Shown: one piece after another, positions 23,478 through 38,175 of the stretch | Layout of the letters: each line of letters opens with the position of its first letter | Position numbering within the stretch: the first letter of the stretch is position 1 | DNA from: Cydia pomonella | Taxonomy: Eukaryota; Arthropoda; Insecta; Lepidoptera; Tortricidae | Length of the DNA stretch: 64,000 bases | NCBI RefSeq assembly: GCF_033807575.1 | Contig: NC_084729.1 | Span: 7,998,001-8,062,000 of the forward strand | Reading direction: 5' to 3' | Notes under the pieces: model-generated | Seen by the model: only the letters and a program-made list of their open reading frames with translations | The model's database searches: none | What the model was told of the DNA's origin: nothing | Program-made: the position numbers and the translations under genes

Positions 23478-26400
23478 CGAGGCTTTGCTCCGTGGTCGTT
23501 AGTGCTAGAAAGCTGAAATTTGGCATGGATATATAAATCAATAAAGCCGACAAAGTCGTACAATAAAATCTAAAAATTTAATTTTTTTTTGGGTACCTCC
23601 CCTACACGTAAAGTGGGGGTGAATTTTTTTTTTCGCTTCAACCCTAGAGTGTGGGGTATCATTGGAAAGGTCTTTCAAAACTAATAGGGGTTTTCAAGAA
23701 ACATTTTTTGATAAAGTGAATATATTCGGAGATAATCGCTCCGAAAGAAAAAAAAAATGTGTCCCCCCCCCTCTAACTTTTGAACCATAGGTCCAAAAAA
23801 TATGAAAAAAATCGTGGAAGTAGAGCTTAAGAAATACATTAAATGAAAACTATAGCGGACATGATCAGTTTAGCTGTTTTTGAGTTATCGCAAAAAGTTT
23901 TCCCTTCATAGTAAAAAGACTTACTTTAATTAGGTACTGATTATGCAAATTTGCCTATTTGTTTAACTCGGGTGAAAGGTACCATTTACTACACTTTAAG
24001 CTCCAGTTTAGCTTATTGTGACGGGAGAGTAACTACGGAACCCTACACTGAGCGTGGCCCGACATGCTCTTGGCCGGTTATTTTATTTACCAATGAGGAT
24101 ATTTAGACGTCGAGATTTAAAAGGCGTTTAGCACTAAGTAACAATAAAAATCCTTTTATTTTTACAATTTTCATTAACTCTGAATCTAGGCAAATTCCAG
24201 AAAGTTTATGGGACATTTTAGCCTTTAAATATGACCAGGAATACACTCTATCTATATCTATATCTTTCGGGTTCCTCGTAAAACATCGTGTATAATTAAT
24301 TATACAGTTTGCCCTAATACTTTTGACAACAACTAACTTTCATTGATAATAGTCTCAGTAGTAAATTAGGTTAAGGTTCCAGTAGCAAATTAGGTTAAAT
24401 ATCTATTTGTTCTTGCTCCAGGTATGCTCGCAAAGAAAGCAGTGGAGAATGGACTGAGCGTGTTGCCGTACATCAAGACTTCCCTCTCTCCTGGTTCAGG
24501 AGTAGTCACGTATTATCTCAGGGTAAGTGTATAAATTCATGCGCTATGTTATATCCTCGTAAGGCCCAAGGTCCTACCTATAGGACTTATTCAGTTCGAT
24601 GAAATTTAAATCATATTCAATTAGGACAGAGTTGCATTTGTTTTGTTTCGTGCAATTTTCAAACAAAATAAAATTTACTGTATTCCGTGCACTATAGGTT
24701 CAAATTCCAGTGGCAAATTTTGGATTTTTCATTTCTATAGTTGGGCCTTAAGAGGATATCCTAAAACCTTACCGTTCAGAATCCGACTAGCTTGACTGCA
24801 GAGGTATTCAATTTAATTCAATGCATTATTTTTACTTTGAATAATACAATCCATATTAGTGTTAGTAAGTACATCGCATAGCAAAACTTATAAATCTGTG
24901 ATACCTATAACAACAAACAAAAATAAACACTAATTAAAAAGCGGCGCGGTGCGGCGAACGGCGGCGCTGCGCCATCGCTAGCACGTTTACAATACTGTTT
25001 GCAAGGGTCGGAATCGGTTTTTAAAATACCGGTAAGTACCGGTTTATTTCACACACACACAATTGCTGTCTACAACGGTTAATAATATAAATTCGTGTAA
25101 TAATTTTACTCTACCTAAATTATTATCAAAATTATTGTTATTATTATCAAAAATGTTTTACTATTAGTAACCTATTATAAAACCAAAACTTCAGCGTAGG
25201 ATGTAATTCAAATTAGTATTGTTTTCAATCTGACTCCACAACACAGGCATAGCCTAGTGTGGCAGTCATAGGTTAAGGAAATCTTGTAAAATTTTTGGTA
25301 AATAAACTATATTTATTTATTTATTTATTTATATTTTATTTCAGTTTTCCTCCAAACTTTAATAAGAACGCGAACGTTTTAAGAACTTTATTGTAACCTA
25401 AAAAGACCGGTTTATTACACGAGCGACACAACGGCCGGTCGGCCTGGTGGTGTGCCCTTAGACACCGACATAGGAAGGAACCGGTTTTTATTGTTCTAAA
25501 CCGGTTAATTTGACAAGAACTGTTCTCATAAAAAACCGGTTTAAAAATAACGGTTTTTCGAGCGAAATCGAAATTATAAGTTAACGTTTCTGTATCTTTT
25601 GATGTTTACATGTTTATGTTTACATATATGAACCTTCAGGTTCTGAACAATAAATAAAATAAAATAAATAAATAAATAAAAGGTTTTACGCTAAGTACAT
25701 GATAGTGGTTCCTAAGATGTTTTAGTAATGACGCACACCGCTTTCTAACTATTGCGTCGAAACTATCAGTGTGCGCCTCGGCAAACATAGTTGACGCACT
25801 GCAGTAACGCGGCAGCTCGAACAGCACTCTAAACGCTTTATTGTATTGCACGCGCAGTGCGTTGTATGCCCGCTGCTTAAAATTGACTCACAGATTGCAA
25901 TATTGTGTAATATAATTAATTCATAATTTCTCCATGCTATTTCGCAGCTTACTGTACTTCAGCTGTTTATATTATACCTCTTCTAATAATCCACCTCTTA
26001 ACTACAAGTATACTATCCGTCTGAATTGACGACCGAGGTCATATTACTATCTCTCTCACTCTTGCAATGACCACGTAAGCATGAATAACATGGGCCCATA
26101 ACCTATTGGGTTTGGAGTGGAATTCTACCAGGATTGAATAGAGTAAAACATTATATTGTCGCAGACAGCAAAACGATACGTGTATTCATTTGTTTGCAAA
26201 CTGACAAAATAAAGAACCACAGACAAAATAAAATAGCTTCCAGCTAAGGAACATTGGGTTTAAAACCTGTTTGGTTTATATGTTCTAACACCTGCCCTTA
26301 AACCGAACAGTTTAAACCAAGATTATAAACACAATTAAAATGTTTGTCTTTGCCTAGAGGCTTTGTCAAAACATCCGCAGGCATTTGATCAGTAGACAAG

Positions 26401-29400
26401 TATTCTAAGTTAATAATTTTATCACTTACGACTTGCCGCACATAATGATGTCGAATGTCTATATGTTTACTTCTACTATGGTTAATTTGGCTGTTACAAA
26501 TCTTCTGCGCCGACTGACTATCATTGTATAGAGTAATGGGTAAGTATTTACCTAAGCATTCATGTAAAAAGGTCCTTATGAATGCAGCTTCTTTCGCTCC
26601 TTCGCATAACCCCATGTACTCTGATTCGGTTGAAGATAAGGCAATGGTTCTTTGCTTACGACTCTCCCATGACACAGCCGAGTTGCTTATCTTGAACACA
26701 TAACCTGTATATGAACGTCGGTCCAGCGGGTTAGACGCCCAATCTGCATCTACATACCCTGTAACAGATAACGTTGATTTCTCATATTGCAAGGAATAAT
26801 CCATAGTTCCTTTTAAATATCGAAGAACACGCTTCGCCGCTTTCCAGTGCGTTTCAGAATAACAGTTGTTGAACTGGCTTAATAGGCTTGCTGCATGGGC
26901 AATATCTGGTCTTGTGCACACCGCTAAATACATAATGCATCCAATCAGGCTTCTGAACTTAGAGTCAGGATCAGTCTGTTCTCCCTTTTCAAATTTCAAG
27001 CCGGTCTCTAAAGGTGTGTTCACAGGCTTGCAGTCTGCCATATTAAATTGTTCTAACACTTTCTGTATGTAATTTTTCTGATCAAGAGTAATTTTATTTT
27101 TATCTTGAGTCAATCTCATGCCCAATACATGTGTAGCACGACCAAGATCCTTCATTTCAAATATTCTCATTAGTTCTTCCTTCAGCTTTTTCTTCTCTGG
27201 TGTGTCTTTACTGAAAATCAGAATGTCATCAACATATAATGCTAATATAATAAGATTACCACTATCATCCGATTTTATGTAAACACAGGGCTCGCTGAGT
27301 GATTTTCTGAACTTGAGGACCTTCAGGGCATTATCAATTTTGTCATACCAGGCCTTTGATGCCTGTTTCAGTCCATATACTGCTTTGTTCAGTTTAAATA
27401 CATAGTTTTCTTTACCTTTGACTTTATACCCATCTGGCTGTTCCATATACACAGTCTCCTTTAAATCACCATTGAGGAAGGCTGTCTTCACATCCATGTG
27501 ATCAACATTCATGTCTAAGTTGACTGCCAGGGCAAGTAAAATACGTATGGTTGAGTACCTTACCACAGGGGAGTAGGTCTCATTGTAGTCTACACCATAT
27601 TCCTGGGTAAATCCCTTAGCTACTAATCTAGCTTTGTAACGAAGTAACTGACCTTCCAATCCAAGTTTCTTTTTGAAAATCCATTTAACAATTTACAGCT
27701 TTCTTTCCAGCAGGTAATGTTGTCAATAATAGGATCAGCTGACAAAGGATCTGCAGTTAAAGGATCTGCATTTCTAATAGTATTATCTATGCCATCACTA
27801 ATTAAATGTAACTGGCCATCTGTAGTAGAATTTTGCTGATTCAGTTTTATATCTTTATACATTTTATCTTCAAAGAACTGTACATCTCGAGACTTAATAC
27901 ATTTAGACGGGTTTTCAGGGTCAATTAGTCTATATCCTTTTGATCCATCGCAATATCCCACAAATACATACATTTTGCTTTTTGCATCTAATTTCTTACG
28001 TTTTTCACTAGGAATCATTGCATAGGCGACACAGCCAAATACTCTCAAATTAGATAAATTGACTTTATTACCTGACCATAGCTCTTCAGGTGTGGTCCCT
28101 CTTACCGCCTTACTTGGTGACTTATTCTTAATGTATATTGCTGTATTCAATGCCTCGGCCCAGAACCTCGGGTCCATTCCAGCATCCTGCAGCATGCAGC
28201 GTCCTGCCTGCATAACCGTGCGGTTGGCGCGTTCTGCGACTCCATTCTGGGCTGCACAATATGGTATGGTTGTCTGATGCTGGATGCCGTGCTCTTTCAG
28301 AAACATCTGGAACTGTTTATTCACATATTCAGTGCCATTATCTGAACGAATCGCTTTTATTTTCAAATCAGTTTGATTCTCAACAAAACTCTTAAAGGTT
28401 TTAAATACAGACAATACTTCATCTTTACTTTTAATAAAATATCCAAAAGTCATTCTAGAATAATCATCAATGAAAGTCAAGAGATATCTACTACCACTGA
28501 ATGATGAAACTGGCATAGGTCCCATTAAATCAGAATGAATCAGACCAAGTTTCTCAGTAGCTCTGGTATAAGACCTTTTGGGGAATGGTAATCGACTTTG
28601 TTTCCCTTCAAGACATGCTACGCAGGGAATATGTTTATCATTAGTGTAATCAATTCCACTAGCCATACCTTTTTTTAGTAAATCCATACTCCGTCTGTTT
28701 AGATGTGAAAGTCTACGATGCCACAACTCCTGGGATGACTTCATTTCACACAGATTAGCAGCTTCTTGATCCCTTGAAAGAACCTTAAGTACTGGCTCAC
28801 CCAAATCCTCAGAGTGACATGCCGCAGCTAGCTCGTATCCATGTGACGGTTGACTCGTCATGTCCAGTTCATAGACGCCGTTCACCTTCGTAGCACTGGC
28901 AATTACATCTTTGCCGCAATAAATATCGCATTTCTGCTTCTTAAAATGCACTTCGAGTCCTTTGTCTACCATCTTGCCAACGGAAATAAGATTTGTTGAC
29001 AATCCCGGCACGTAAACAACATCGCTTATTTTCGTAGTTTCACTGTGTCCTTTTAACAACAATTCGACGGTTCCATGTCCCTCACTATGCAACTTTTCTT
29101 TATTCGCCACTGTTACTGAACGCGGAGTTTCCAAAACATAATTTTGCAATAACGTTTTATCGTTTGACATATGACAAGTTGAGCCGCTGTCAATGTAAAA
29201 GGAGTTTGACTTAACGTCAACTGCCAAAGCGGTTAGCAACGTTCCGTTCCACGCTTTTTCAGTCTTCTCACTGCGTTTCTCACTTTTATTGGCTTTGTTT
29301 GGACAGTTTTTCGCATAATGATTCGGTTTCTTACATATGAAGCACTTAACCTTCGATGGATGTTTGTTGACACTTTTTGAACTAGAACCCCGGTTTGTAA

Positions 29401-32400
29401 ACATAGAACTTTCTTCGGTCTTATCGTCTCGTCGTAAATTTTCTTGTAGTAATTTACTTTTTACTGTTTCACTGCACAATTTAATGTTAGAATTTTCCAA
29501 TGCCATAATAAGTGGATCATAGCCTGGTGGTAGACCACTTAACATAATTACTGACAGGAAATCATCATCTAATGGAGAATTTATGTCTCGTAGTTGTTGA
29601 TCTAAATCAGTGATCTTCAAGAGATACGCCTCCATATCCTTAAATTGCTCTAGTTTCAATCCAAATAAAGTACGTAGCAGTCCTAGTCTTCTACATAGCA
29701 CTTTATCTTCGTAGGCATTTTTCAAATTGTTCCAAGCTTCGTATCCAGTCTTTGCGTTACGTACATGTGAAAACGATGACGGCTGCACCATCAGGCATAT
29801 TTTTGCAAGCGTTCTCTGTTGTTGACGCTCATCGCTGACCTTGGGAACGCCGGTAGACTCTTCCTGTATGCAATCCCATAGATTTTCGTGAATCAAGTAC
29901 ATACGCATCAAAAACTTCCAGTTTCCATAGTTAGCTATGCCACTGAGCTTTTCAAAATTGACTGCGATCCCGGAACTCGACGTGGAAGACGAGGTCGTCG
30001 TCGGCAAATTTTCATACGACATTTTCGAATTAATTTTTGAACTTTTTGCCGAAAACTATTTACGTACTAATTATTCGCGTATCCTGGGCCCATAACCTAT
30101 TGGGTTTGGAGTGGAATTCTACCAGGATTGAATAGAGTAAAACATTATATTGTCGCAGACAGCAAAACGATACGTGTATTCATTTGTTTGCAAACTGACA
30201 AAATAAAGAACCACAGACAAAAACAAATAGCTTCCAGCTAAGGAACATTGGGTTTAAAACCTGTTTGGTTTATATGTTCTAACACCTAGGTCGTTAGTTT
30301 GGTTGGTGGATAGTATAAATAAATAATAAATAACTCTTCGGAAACGGAAAAAAATTGACCACGTATTCCTGACGTCACAAAAGGAAAAAATCATACAAAT
30401 TTAAGTCAATTCCGCCAAAAATTTTTTTTTTTTGGATTCTACTATTTGTATGTTTTTAAACATAATAAGTACATGTTTTTGGAAAATTTATAGATTAATA
30501 GGGAGCGTGCGTGAACTGTAGGAGGCAGCACAGGAGCCGTCAGATTTTTGGCGCGAGGCGTAAATGTGACGTTTATTGTGCCGGTGTAGCCCAGAAGATG
30601 GCAGAAACTACTATGCACAAGAAAACACGTGACGTGTAAATGTGCATGTTTATGGTTCCGATTCAGGCCACAAGATGGCAGACTCTCCAACGCGCACGGT
30701 CCCTATATGAATTGGTACCTATTTTTTCGTAAAAACTAGTCTATTCAAAGGGTTCCTTGTCACTTTGATATCTGTCAATAAGGACGTTTAGACTACGTCC
30801 CAATTATATGCTCTCTGAGGTCCCATAGTGGCGACATCGCCATCAAAAAGGCGTTATGCACTAAAACACGTTAAAAAAACGTTTTTTTTTTAAATTGGTA
30901 TTAACTCTGAAACTAGGCGAATAAAAAAAAAGTTTGTATGACATTTTTGTCTTTAAATACGATCCGCAATATACAGTCAAAATCTTTCCGTTTCCTCGCG
31001 GGTACCGTGTATAATTCATGATTCTGCCATTTAGCACAAATCCAGGTCGAAACACCATATTCGGGTTAAAGATATTTTATTTATCTCAAAAGAAATATTA
31101 CATTTCGCTTAATGAGATAAGTTGATACATACAAAAAAAATATATAGGGAGCGTTAATAGTGATGTAAATTACATATTGTTTTTATTTCTAGTAGGGAAT
31201 AGTAATAACAAAATGAATACAATATCACTGCTGACATAAACTACTTAACAGGTAATATTAACTTCGATTTTTTTTTTCAGGAATCTGGAGTGGTCCCGTA
31301 CCTTGAAAAGTTAGGCTTTGATATCGTAGGCTACGGATGTATGACGTGTATCGGGAACTCTGGACCCATTGATGACAACATCGCCAACACTATTGAGAAG
31401 GTATGTCACCAGCTGGCTGTCACCAGGTTGCAGATACTTATATCAGTGCTTCGCGCTCTTTTAACCCTTTGAACGCTTTATGTCATATACGCAAACATCA
31501 CTCAAACGCCTAGGTCCCGGGCGCAAGCTAATGTAAACCTTATTCGAAAGTGTGAAGGTTACTTTGACAGCATCTGCCATAACACCATAGTTACTTCTGT
31601 TTTACTTTATTTATTTATTTATTCGTATGGCATTTACAGAGTCGCTTAATTCTAAATTATAATACAATATCTAAGTTCTTCACCCATTGGGCAACGTTTG
31701 TTTTACTCATTTCCTCAAAGGTTAACTGGAAGAGATCCCATACAGGGATAAGTTCGCCTTTGTTGTATTGAATTTACTCTGTTTCGTGTTTCGTGCTTCT
31801 TTTTTGTGTTTTTATTTCTATGTACAATAAAGTATATACAACATACATACATACACCTATAATTGTGCTTGGCGCTGTGGGCACAACTAGTAATGAGGAC
31901 TTTAGGTGTTCTTGGCGTTCAAAAGGTTAATAGCGATGTAATCAAATCAGCTAGGCATGTTTTAGAACGCCATTTGACTTTGATCATCATAATTTCATTG
32001 ATATGTGTTACATTTGTTAAATATCAAAAAGTAGCGCCATCTTACCGGGCATCGGCGAAAGGTTGTGGCGCCATCGCTCGAAACGATGCCGCCATACCTT
32101 TGGCCTTTGATGTATTATATGGCGCCACTTTTTGATATTTAACAAATTTAACACATACCAGTGAAAGAATAGGGATCAAAGTCAAAAGGCGTTCTAAAAG
32201 TTTTAATTATGTGTCGAAAGATGGCATTAAATTAACAAACTAATATGATTATGTTCTAGTTGTAACCGTTCTTATCTAAAAACCAAATATATGAGAAACA
32301 CACAAGGGAGAGGGCTACACTTTTTTTTTTGCCTTTAAATGTTCATACCGTATCATATACCTGTTTCTTTCCAATAGAACGAGCTGGTGTGCTGCGGCGT

Positions 32401-35400
32401 CCTCTCCGGCAACCGCAACTTCGAAGGCCGCATTCACCCCAACACTCGCGCCAACTATCTCGCCTCTCCCCTATTGGTCATCGCCTACGCTTTGGCGGGC
32501 ACTGTCGATATCGACTTTGAAACTCAACCACTGGGTAAGAAATTTAAAGAGGCTAAGATACTGAGCTGTTATACCCCAGATCTGAATGCCATAAGACATA
32601 ACAGTATAGAAGTAACCGAAGTAAATATATTTAATATGGAGCATCAATTCCAAAACTCGCGCTAAATATCTCGCTTCTCCTATTGGTCATCGCCTACGCT
32701 TTGGCAGGCACTGGGTAAGAACTATTTACTTAAAAAGGCTAAGAAACTGTGGTGTTTTACTCCAGATCAGAATGCCATAGGACATAAGAGTATGGAAGTA
32801 ACCGAAGTAAACATATTTAACATGAAGCATTCATACATTTTGAAGAATGAAGCGGTTTCTGTATATGCTGATTTACCCCGAATCAGTATGCCGTAAAACA
32901 AAATACAGTGATCGTAGCCGAAGTAAAATGGGCGACCTGTCTCCACGTATTTGAATTGTCACGTAGTATTCCCCAACTAGTTATAGACTACTATACTCTG
33001 TATCTATAGATATTTAAATAAAAGTAAACAAAATCTACCCTCAAATGGCTCCTTAAGTCAGTTGAGGGTATATAAAAACATTACATGATCAAATATTGTA
33101 GGTTAAAGTCAGGTCGATCAGACCCAGGCGGTTTTGTATTTGGTTGGTTAACCAATAAATGTTATAACTACCCGAAAATTTACAAATTGTTTGTTTACTT
33201 TTATTTAAATACCTAAAGATACAGAGTATAGATGACGCCAGAATGGGTGTCCTTTGTTTCTAGTCTTGTTCCTTATACTGGTAATAAAAAAAACAAGAAT
33301 TAGACACAATTGGTAGGATTGAGGAGTCGAGTTTTGAACTACCTCCGGTTTGACTACTAGCTATTTAGTTACCCTTTTTCACATTATTTCTATACTCTTC
33401 ACAGACAATAAACTCCTAATCTACAAATCTATTCTTAAGCCAGCATGGATGAACGGCATACAACTTTGGGGCAGTGCCAGTAACTCTTAACATCTCAATA
33501 ATACAAAGAATGTAAAGCAACATACTGCGGTCCATATGTAACGCTCCGTGGTTCACAACCAACTCGGAAATACATAAATACCTGCAAATCAATACTGTGA
33601 AGGAAAAAATCCTTCATGCAACTAAAGCATATCAACGTAGATTAAGCCACCACCCAAATGACCTGGCAGCAAAACTCACAGACAAGGGATATGAAAAAAG
33701 CTTAAAAAGAAAATACATCTTCCCTCATACATAGATAGGAAAAAAAAAGTTGAAGCTAAATGAGTAGAAGTCCTCACTGGAGGACTGTCTCTCGCATTCA
33801 ACCAATCTGCTTATAGTCTGACTGATCGCAGATATAGCTAGAGAAAAAAAAATTATACTCCGACACAGCTTTGTTTGTAGAAAAAGGCGGTACATTTAAA
33901 AAATTTTGGCTCGAAGGGTTTATCTACCATAGAAAATTTGAATTTCGTGCCTTTCTTACCCGACTGCCAAAGGGAGGAGGGTAATGTTTTTCGAGAGTAT
34001 GTATGTATGTATGTATGTATGTCTTTTTCTTTGTGGCCTCCTGTAGCCTAAACGGCTTGATGGATTTTGATGTATGAGGTATCTTTAGATTCGTCTTGAT
34101 CACGGGAGTGGCACAGTATGTTTTTTTGGGGGTAACTTTATAAATAAAAATAAAAAAAAATATAAAAAAAATAACAAAAAACCCCACTGCACAATATTCT
34201 TGTGGGGCTTGTTTTTCTCTTTTTTAGTGTGCAGTGGGGTTTTTTGTTTTTTTATAATAATTAATTTTTTCTACTGACAAGTTGGATGTGTTGTGCTGGT
34301 GGCCTAGCGGTAAGAGCGTGCGACTTGCAATCCGGAGGTCGCGGGTTCAAACCCCGGCTCGTACCAATGGGTTTTTCGGAACTTATGTACGAAATATCAT
34401 TTGATATTTACCAGTCGCTTTTCGGTGAAGGAAAACATCGTGAGGAAACCGGACTATTCCTAACAAGGCCTAGTTTACCCTCTGGGTTGGAAGGTCAGAT
34501 GGCAGTCGCTTTCGTAAAAACTAGTGCCTACGCCAAATCTTGGGATTAGTTGTCAAGCGGACCCCAGGCTCTCATGAGCCGTGGCAAAATGCCGGGACAA
34601 CGCGAGGAAGAAGAAGTTGGATGTGTTTTAGTATAAATATATTTGTGTACAGGTAAGCGCGCCGACGGCAGCGCGGTGTTCCTGCGCGACATCTGGCCCA
34701 CGCGCGCCGACATCCAGGACGTCGAGAACAAACACGTCATCCCCAACATGTTCAAAGAGGTAATCATTCATTCATTCATTTTTATTTTATTTTATTCGGG
34801 GTGCTTACTGCCTAAAATACATAGGTTCATAAACTTATCTACTAGATGCACATTACAAGCTTCCACATATCTTATACCTTTATCTTATACCTTTAAACGA
34901 GCAATTCTTGTATATATATATATTTCTGTGATCTCGGAAACGGCTCTAACGATTTCGCTGAAATTTGGTATATGGGGGTTTTTGGGGGTATACAATCGAT
35001 CTAGATTAGTCGTATGTTTGGGAAAACGCGTGTTTTCGAGTTTTCATGCGTTTTTCTTACGACGCAGAATATGGTCGCTAATTTTGTGTTGCCGGTCACT
35101 GGCCGTCTGGTCCAGCGGGTTAAGACGCGGACGGCTAGGAACGAGTGTTACGGGTTCGAATCTCGCCCGGTGATTAACTTTTTTTTTTTTTTTTTTATAT
35201 GCTCAAGTTTATATGTAATTTTTTAAATTTTATTGTTTTAGACAAATTTAATTTAGTAAAAAATGTAGTTAAGATTATTATCACCTATACACCACCATAT
35301 TACAATAAATAGTTATAACCGAGCAAAGCTCGGTCGCCCAGGTACTATAATGCTAAATAACACAAATGTGAAGGTCTCGAAATAGCCAAAGTTGTATTCA

Positions 35401-38119
35401 GGTCAGAAACTATGAACATAAAGAACTGTGAACGCAGAATTATGTCGGGTATCGTTAACTATATTAATTTTACTATGAAACAAATCTACGTCGGACATCT
35501 CGTTCAGTTCATTAAATAGCCTAGTTGTTCGAGGGAAGAAACATTTTTTACGAATGTTATTGCGAGAAAGAGGTATACGAAGCAAGGGCCTTCTGCGCAA
35601 TTGCGAGGCAGGTATATAGAATTGTACTTTACTCACTAGGTCCGGAGAATCAACTATACCTTGGGCAATTTTCATTAATAAATGTACGTTATTTGCCGTT
35701 CGTCTTTTAAATAGAGGGGCAAGGTGGAGTTTTTTTTTATACTACGTCGGTGGCAACAAGCATACGGCCCGCCTGATAGTAAGCAATCTCCGTAGCCTAT
35801 GTACGCCTGCAACTCCAGAGGAGTTACATGCGCGTTGCCGACCCCAACCCCCTCCCCCCCCTCGTTTAGCTCTGGCAACCTTACTCACCGGCAGGAACAC
35901 AACACTATGAGCAGGGTCTATTGTTATTTGGCTGCTGTTTTCTGTAAGGTGGAGGTACTTCCCCAGTTGGGCTCTGCTCTAGATCTGGAATGACATCCGC
36001 TGTGCTGTGCCCTACCACACAAAGCGAGATGACATTCACAATGCCCATACCTCTCTTGTGGACGTAGTTTAAGGACGTACCCGGGTCCGGGTCGGGTTTT
36101 TGGTATGACATAAAATAGTTGTTCCTAGACAGCTTAAATTTGAAGGAGAGGAATTTAACTATATTAAAACGGAGCACTCATATATTTAAGGTCAATTTCT
36201 CGACATGTTTCACTCCATACCGACCCCGAAGCGTGAGTGATTAGTGATTAGTACATTGTGCAGCGAGGAGGGTAAGTAAAATATTGGAAACGAGGTTTTT
36301 AGATTGAATTAAATACTCGAGTTTGCAATATTCTTACCCCCGGAGCTACGTCACACTCGCGAAGAAAAAAAAATTTGTAGCGAAATAATTATTAAATACG
36401 GTAACATTTCAAACTTTCGTCCGCCATATTATCATTTTTTGACAGGTTAGGCAACCTATCCGGCATTCAGCCACAATTGAACATTGTGAAAAAATATTTT
36501 TAACCGACTATTCAATTAATCAAATTAAATATTCTAAAACATAAGCAATAACATTATACATCAGTATTTTAAAAGTAAAACTCATTTCGTATTCACTCGT
36601 TCGTATAAATTAGTGACATAATAACAATGGGCTGTGCTCTGAGGAATTGTTTGACATGATGCCAACGGCCACTTTCTATCACCGCACCGCTCGCCGTCGG
36701 CAGGGAGTTCATCCTCACACCCTAGAGCCTAAATGGTCGCGCACAAATGGTGCGGTTCAAGAGGAATTTCCTCCCGCGAACGCTCCGGCTGTGGAATGAG
36801 CTCCCTGCCGAGGTTTTCCCGAGGGTATACAGTATGGGTTTCTTCAAAAAAGGAGTGTACAGGTTTTTAAAGGGTCGGCAACGCGCATAGTCTGGAGTTG
36901 CAGACGTCCATAGGCTACGGTGACTGCTTACCATCAGGCGGGCCGTATGCTTGTTTGCCACCGACGTGGTATAAAAAAATTAAAAATAAAATAACTCCCT
37001 CGGGATTATAGCTTTTTATTTCACAATCCATAACTCCTGCGGGATTCCTTGAGTGTTGTTAATGAACTACATCACAGTATCTGATTCTTCTTTCTCTTTC
37101 TTCTGGGTGTTTTAAAACGAGTAATATATAGATATTAATTATTAATTAATAATATGTATTCTTAGTGTATGTATTGTCCTTTGTCCAGGTGTACGAGAAG
37201 ATCGAGCTGGGCTCGCCTTCCTGGCAAGCCTTGGACGTGCCCAAAGGCAAGTTGTACGGCTGGGACCCCGACTCCACCTACATCAAGAGACCGCCGTTCT
37301 TCGACGGGATGACCAAGGTACTGAAAATTTACTTATAGAGTATGTCAGAACTTACCCCACTTTTAATAAATAATAAATAAATATTATAGGACATTATTAC
37401 ACAAATTAACTAAGTCCCACAGTAAGCTCAATAAGGCTTTTGTTGAGGGTACTTAGACAACGATATATATAATATATAAATACTTAAATACATAGAAAAC
37501 ACTCATGAGTCAGGAACAAACATCCATGCTCATCACACGAATAAATGCCCTTACCAGGATTTGAACCCGGGACCATCAGCTTCGTAAGTTCGTAGGCAGG
37601 GTCACTACCCACTAGGCCAAACCGGTCGTTCAGCCTTTCTACAATTGTATGTATGTATGTATATACTTTTACAGTACATATGGTGCTACTTTAGCGCACT
37701 AGTGCGAAAATTAGCATATTACGTTACTGTGTCGAACATTTAAAAGGCCATATGTACTGTAAAACGTTGTACGATACATGTGCAAATAGGTAATTCGCAA
37801 CTCGTGTCGATTTAAAACACTCCCTTCGGTCGTGTTTTAATTTATCGCCACTCGTTTCGAATTTCCTATTTTTCGCACTTGTATCGTAATGTACTATATT
37901 GTACATAGAAATAAAAACACGAAAAACACAGTCACAGAGTAAATTAAATACAACAAAGGCGAACTTATCCCTGTATGGGATCTCTTCCAGTTAACCTTTG
38001 AGAATAACAGAAGTAACGGTGAATGAATGACAAACACAAAAGTGTACAATCACTGAAATTAATGAAATTCACGTTTTGAATACACATTGATACAAATATA
38101 CATAGATAGAAAAATAATT

Positions 38120-38175
<56 letters not shown>

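Larger units (their letters stand above)
26091..30284 (-). mobile_element. Copia-type LTR retrotransposon, recent but internally broken
   Basis: Two direct 200-bp LTRs (26091-26290 and 30085-30284) begin TGTTAGAAC and end GGGCCCA on the minus strand. They differ at about two bases, so the insertion is recent. A purine-rich aagggcagg precedes the 3' LTR. Domain order gag, protease, integrase, RT, RNase H is Copia-type. The element lies antisense in the IRP1 intron between exons B and C. The expected short target-site duplication is not seen: the flanks are aataaca and cctaggtc. Confidence 0.95.

Noticed and set aside
35099..35180. Functional tRNA gene
   Set aside because: A and B boxes are clear, but the module sits inside a dispersed repeat with a second copy at 55898 and no clean cloverleaf acceptor stem.
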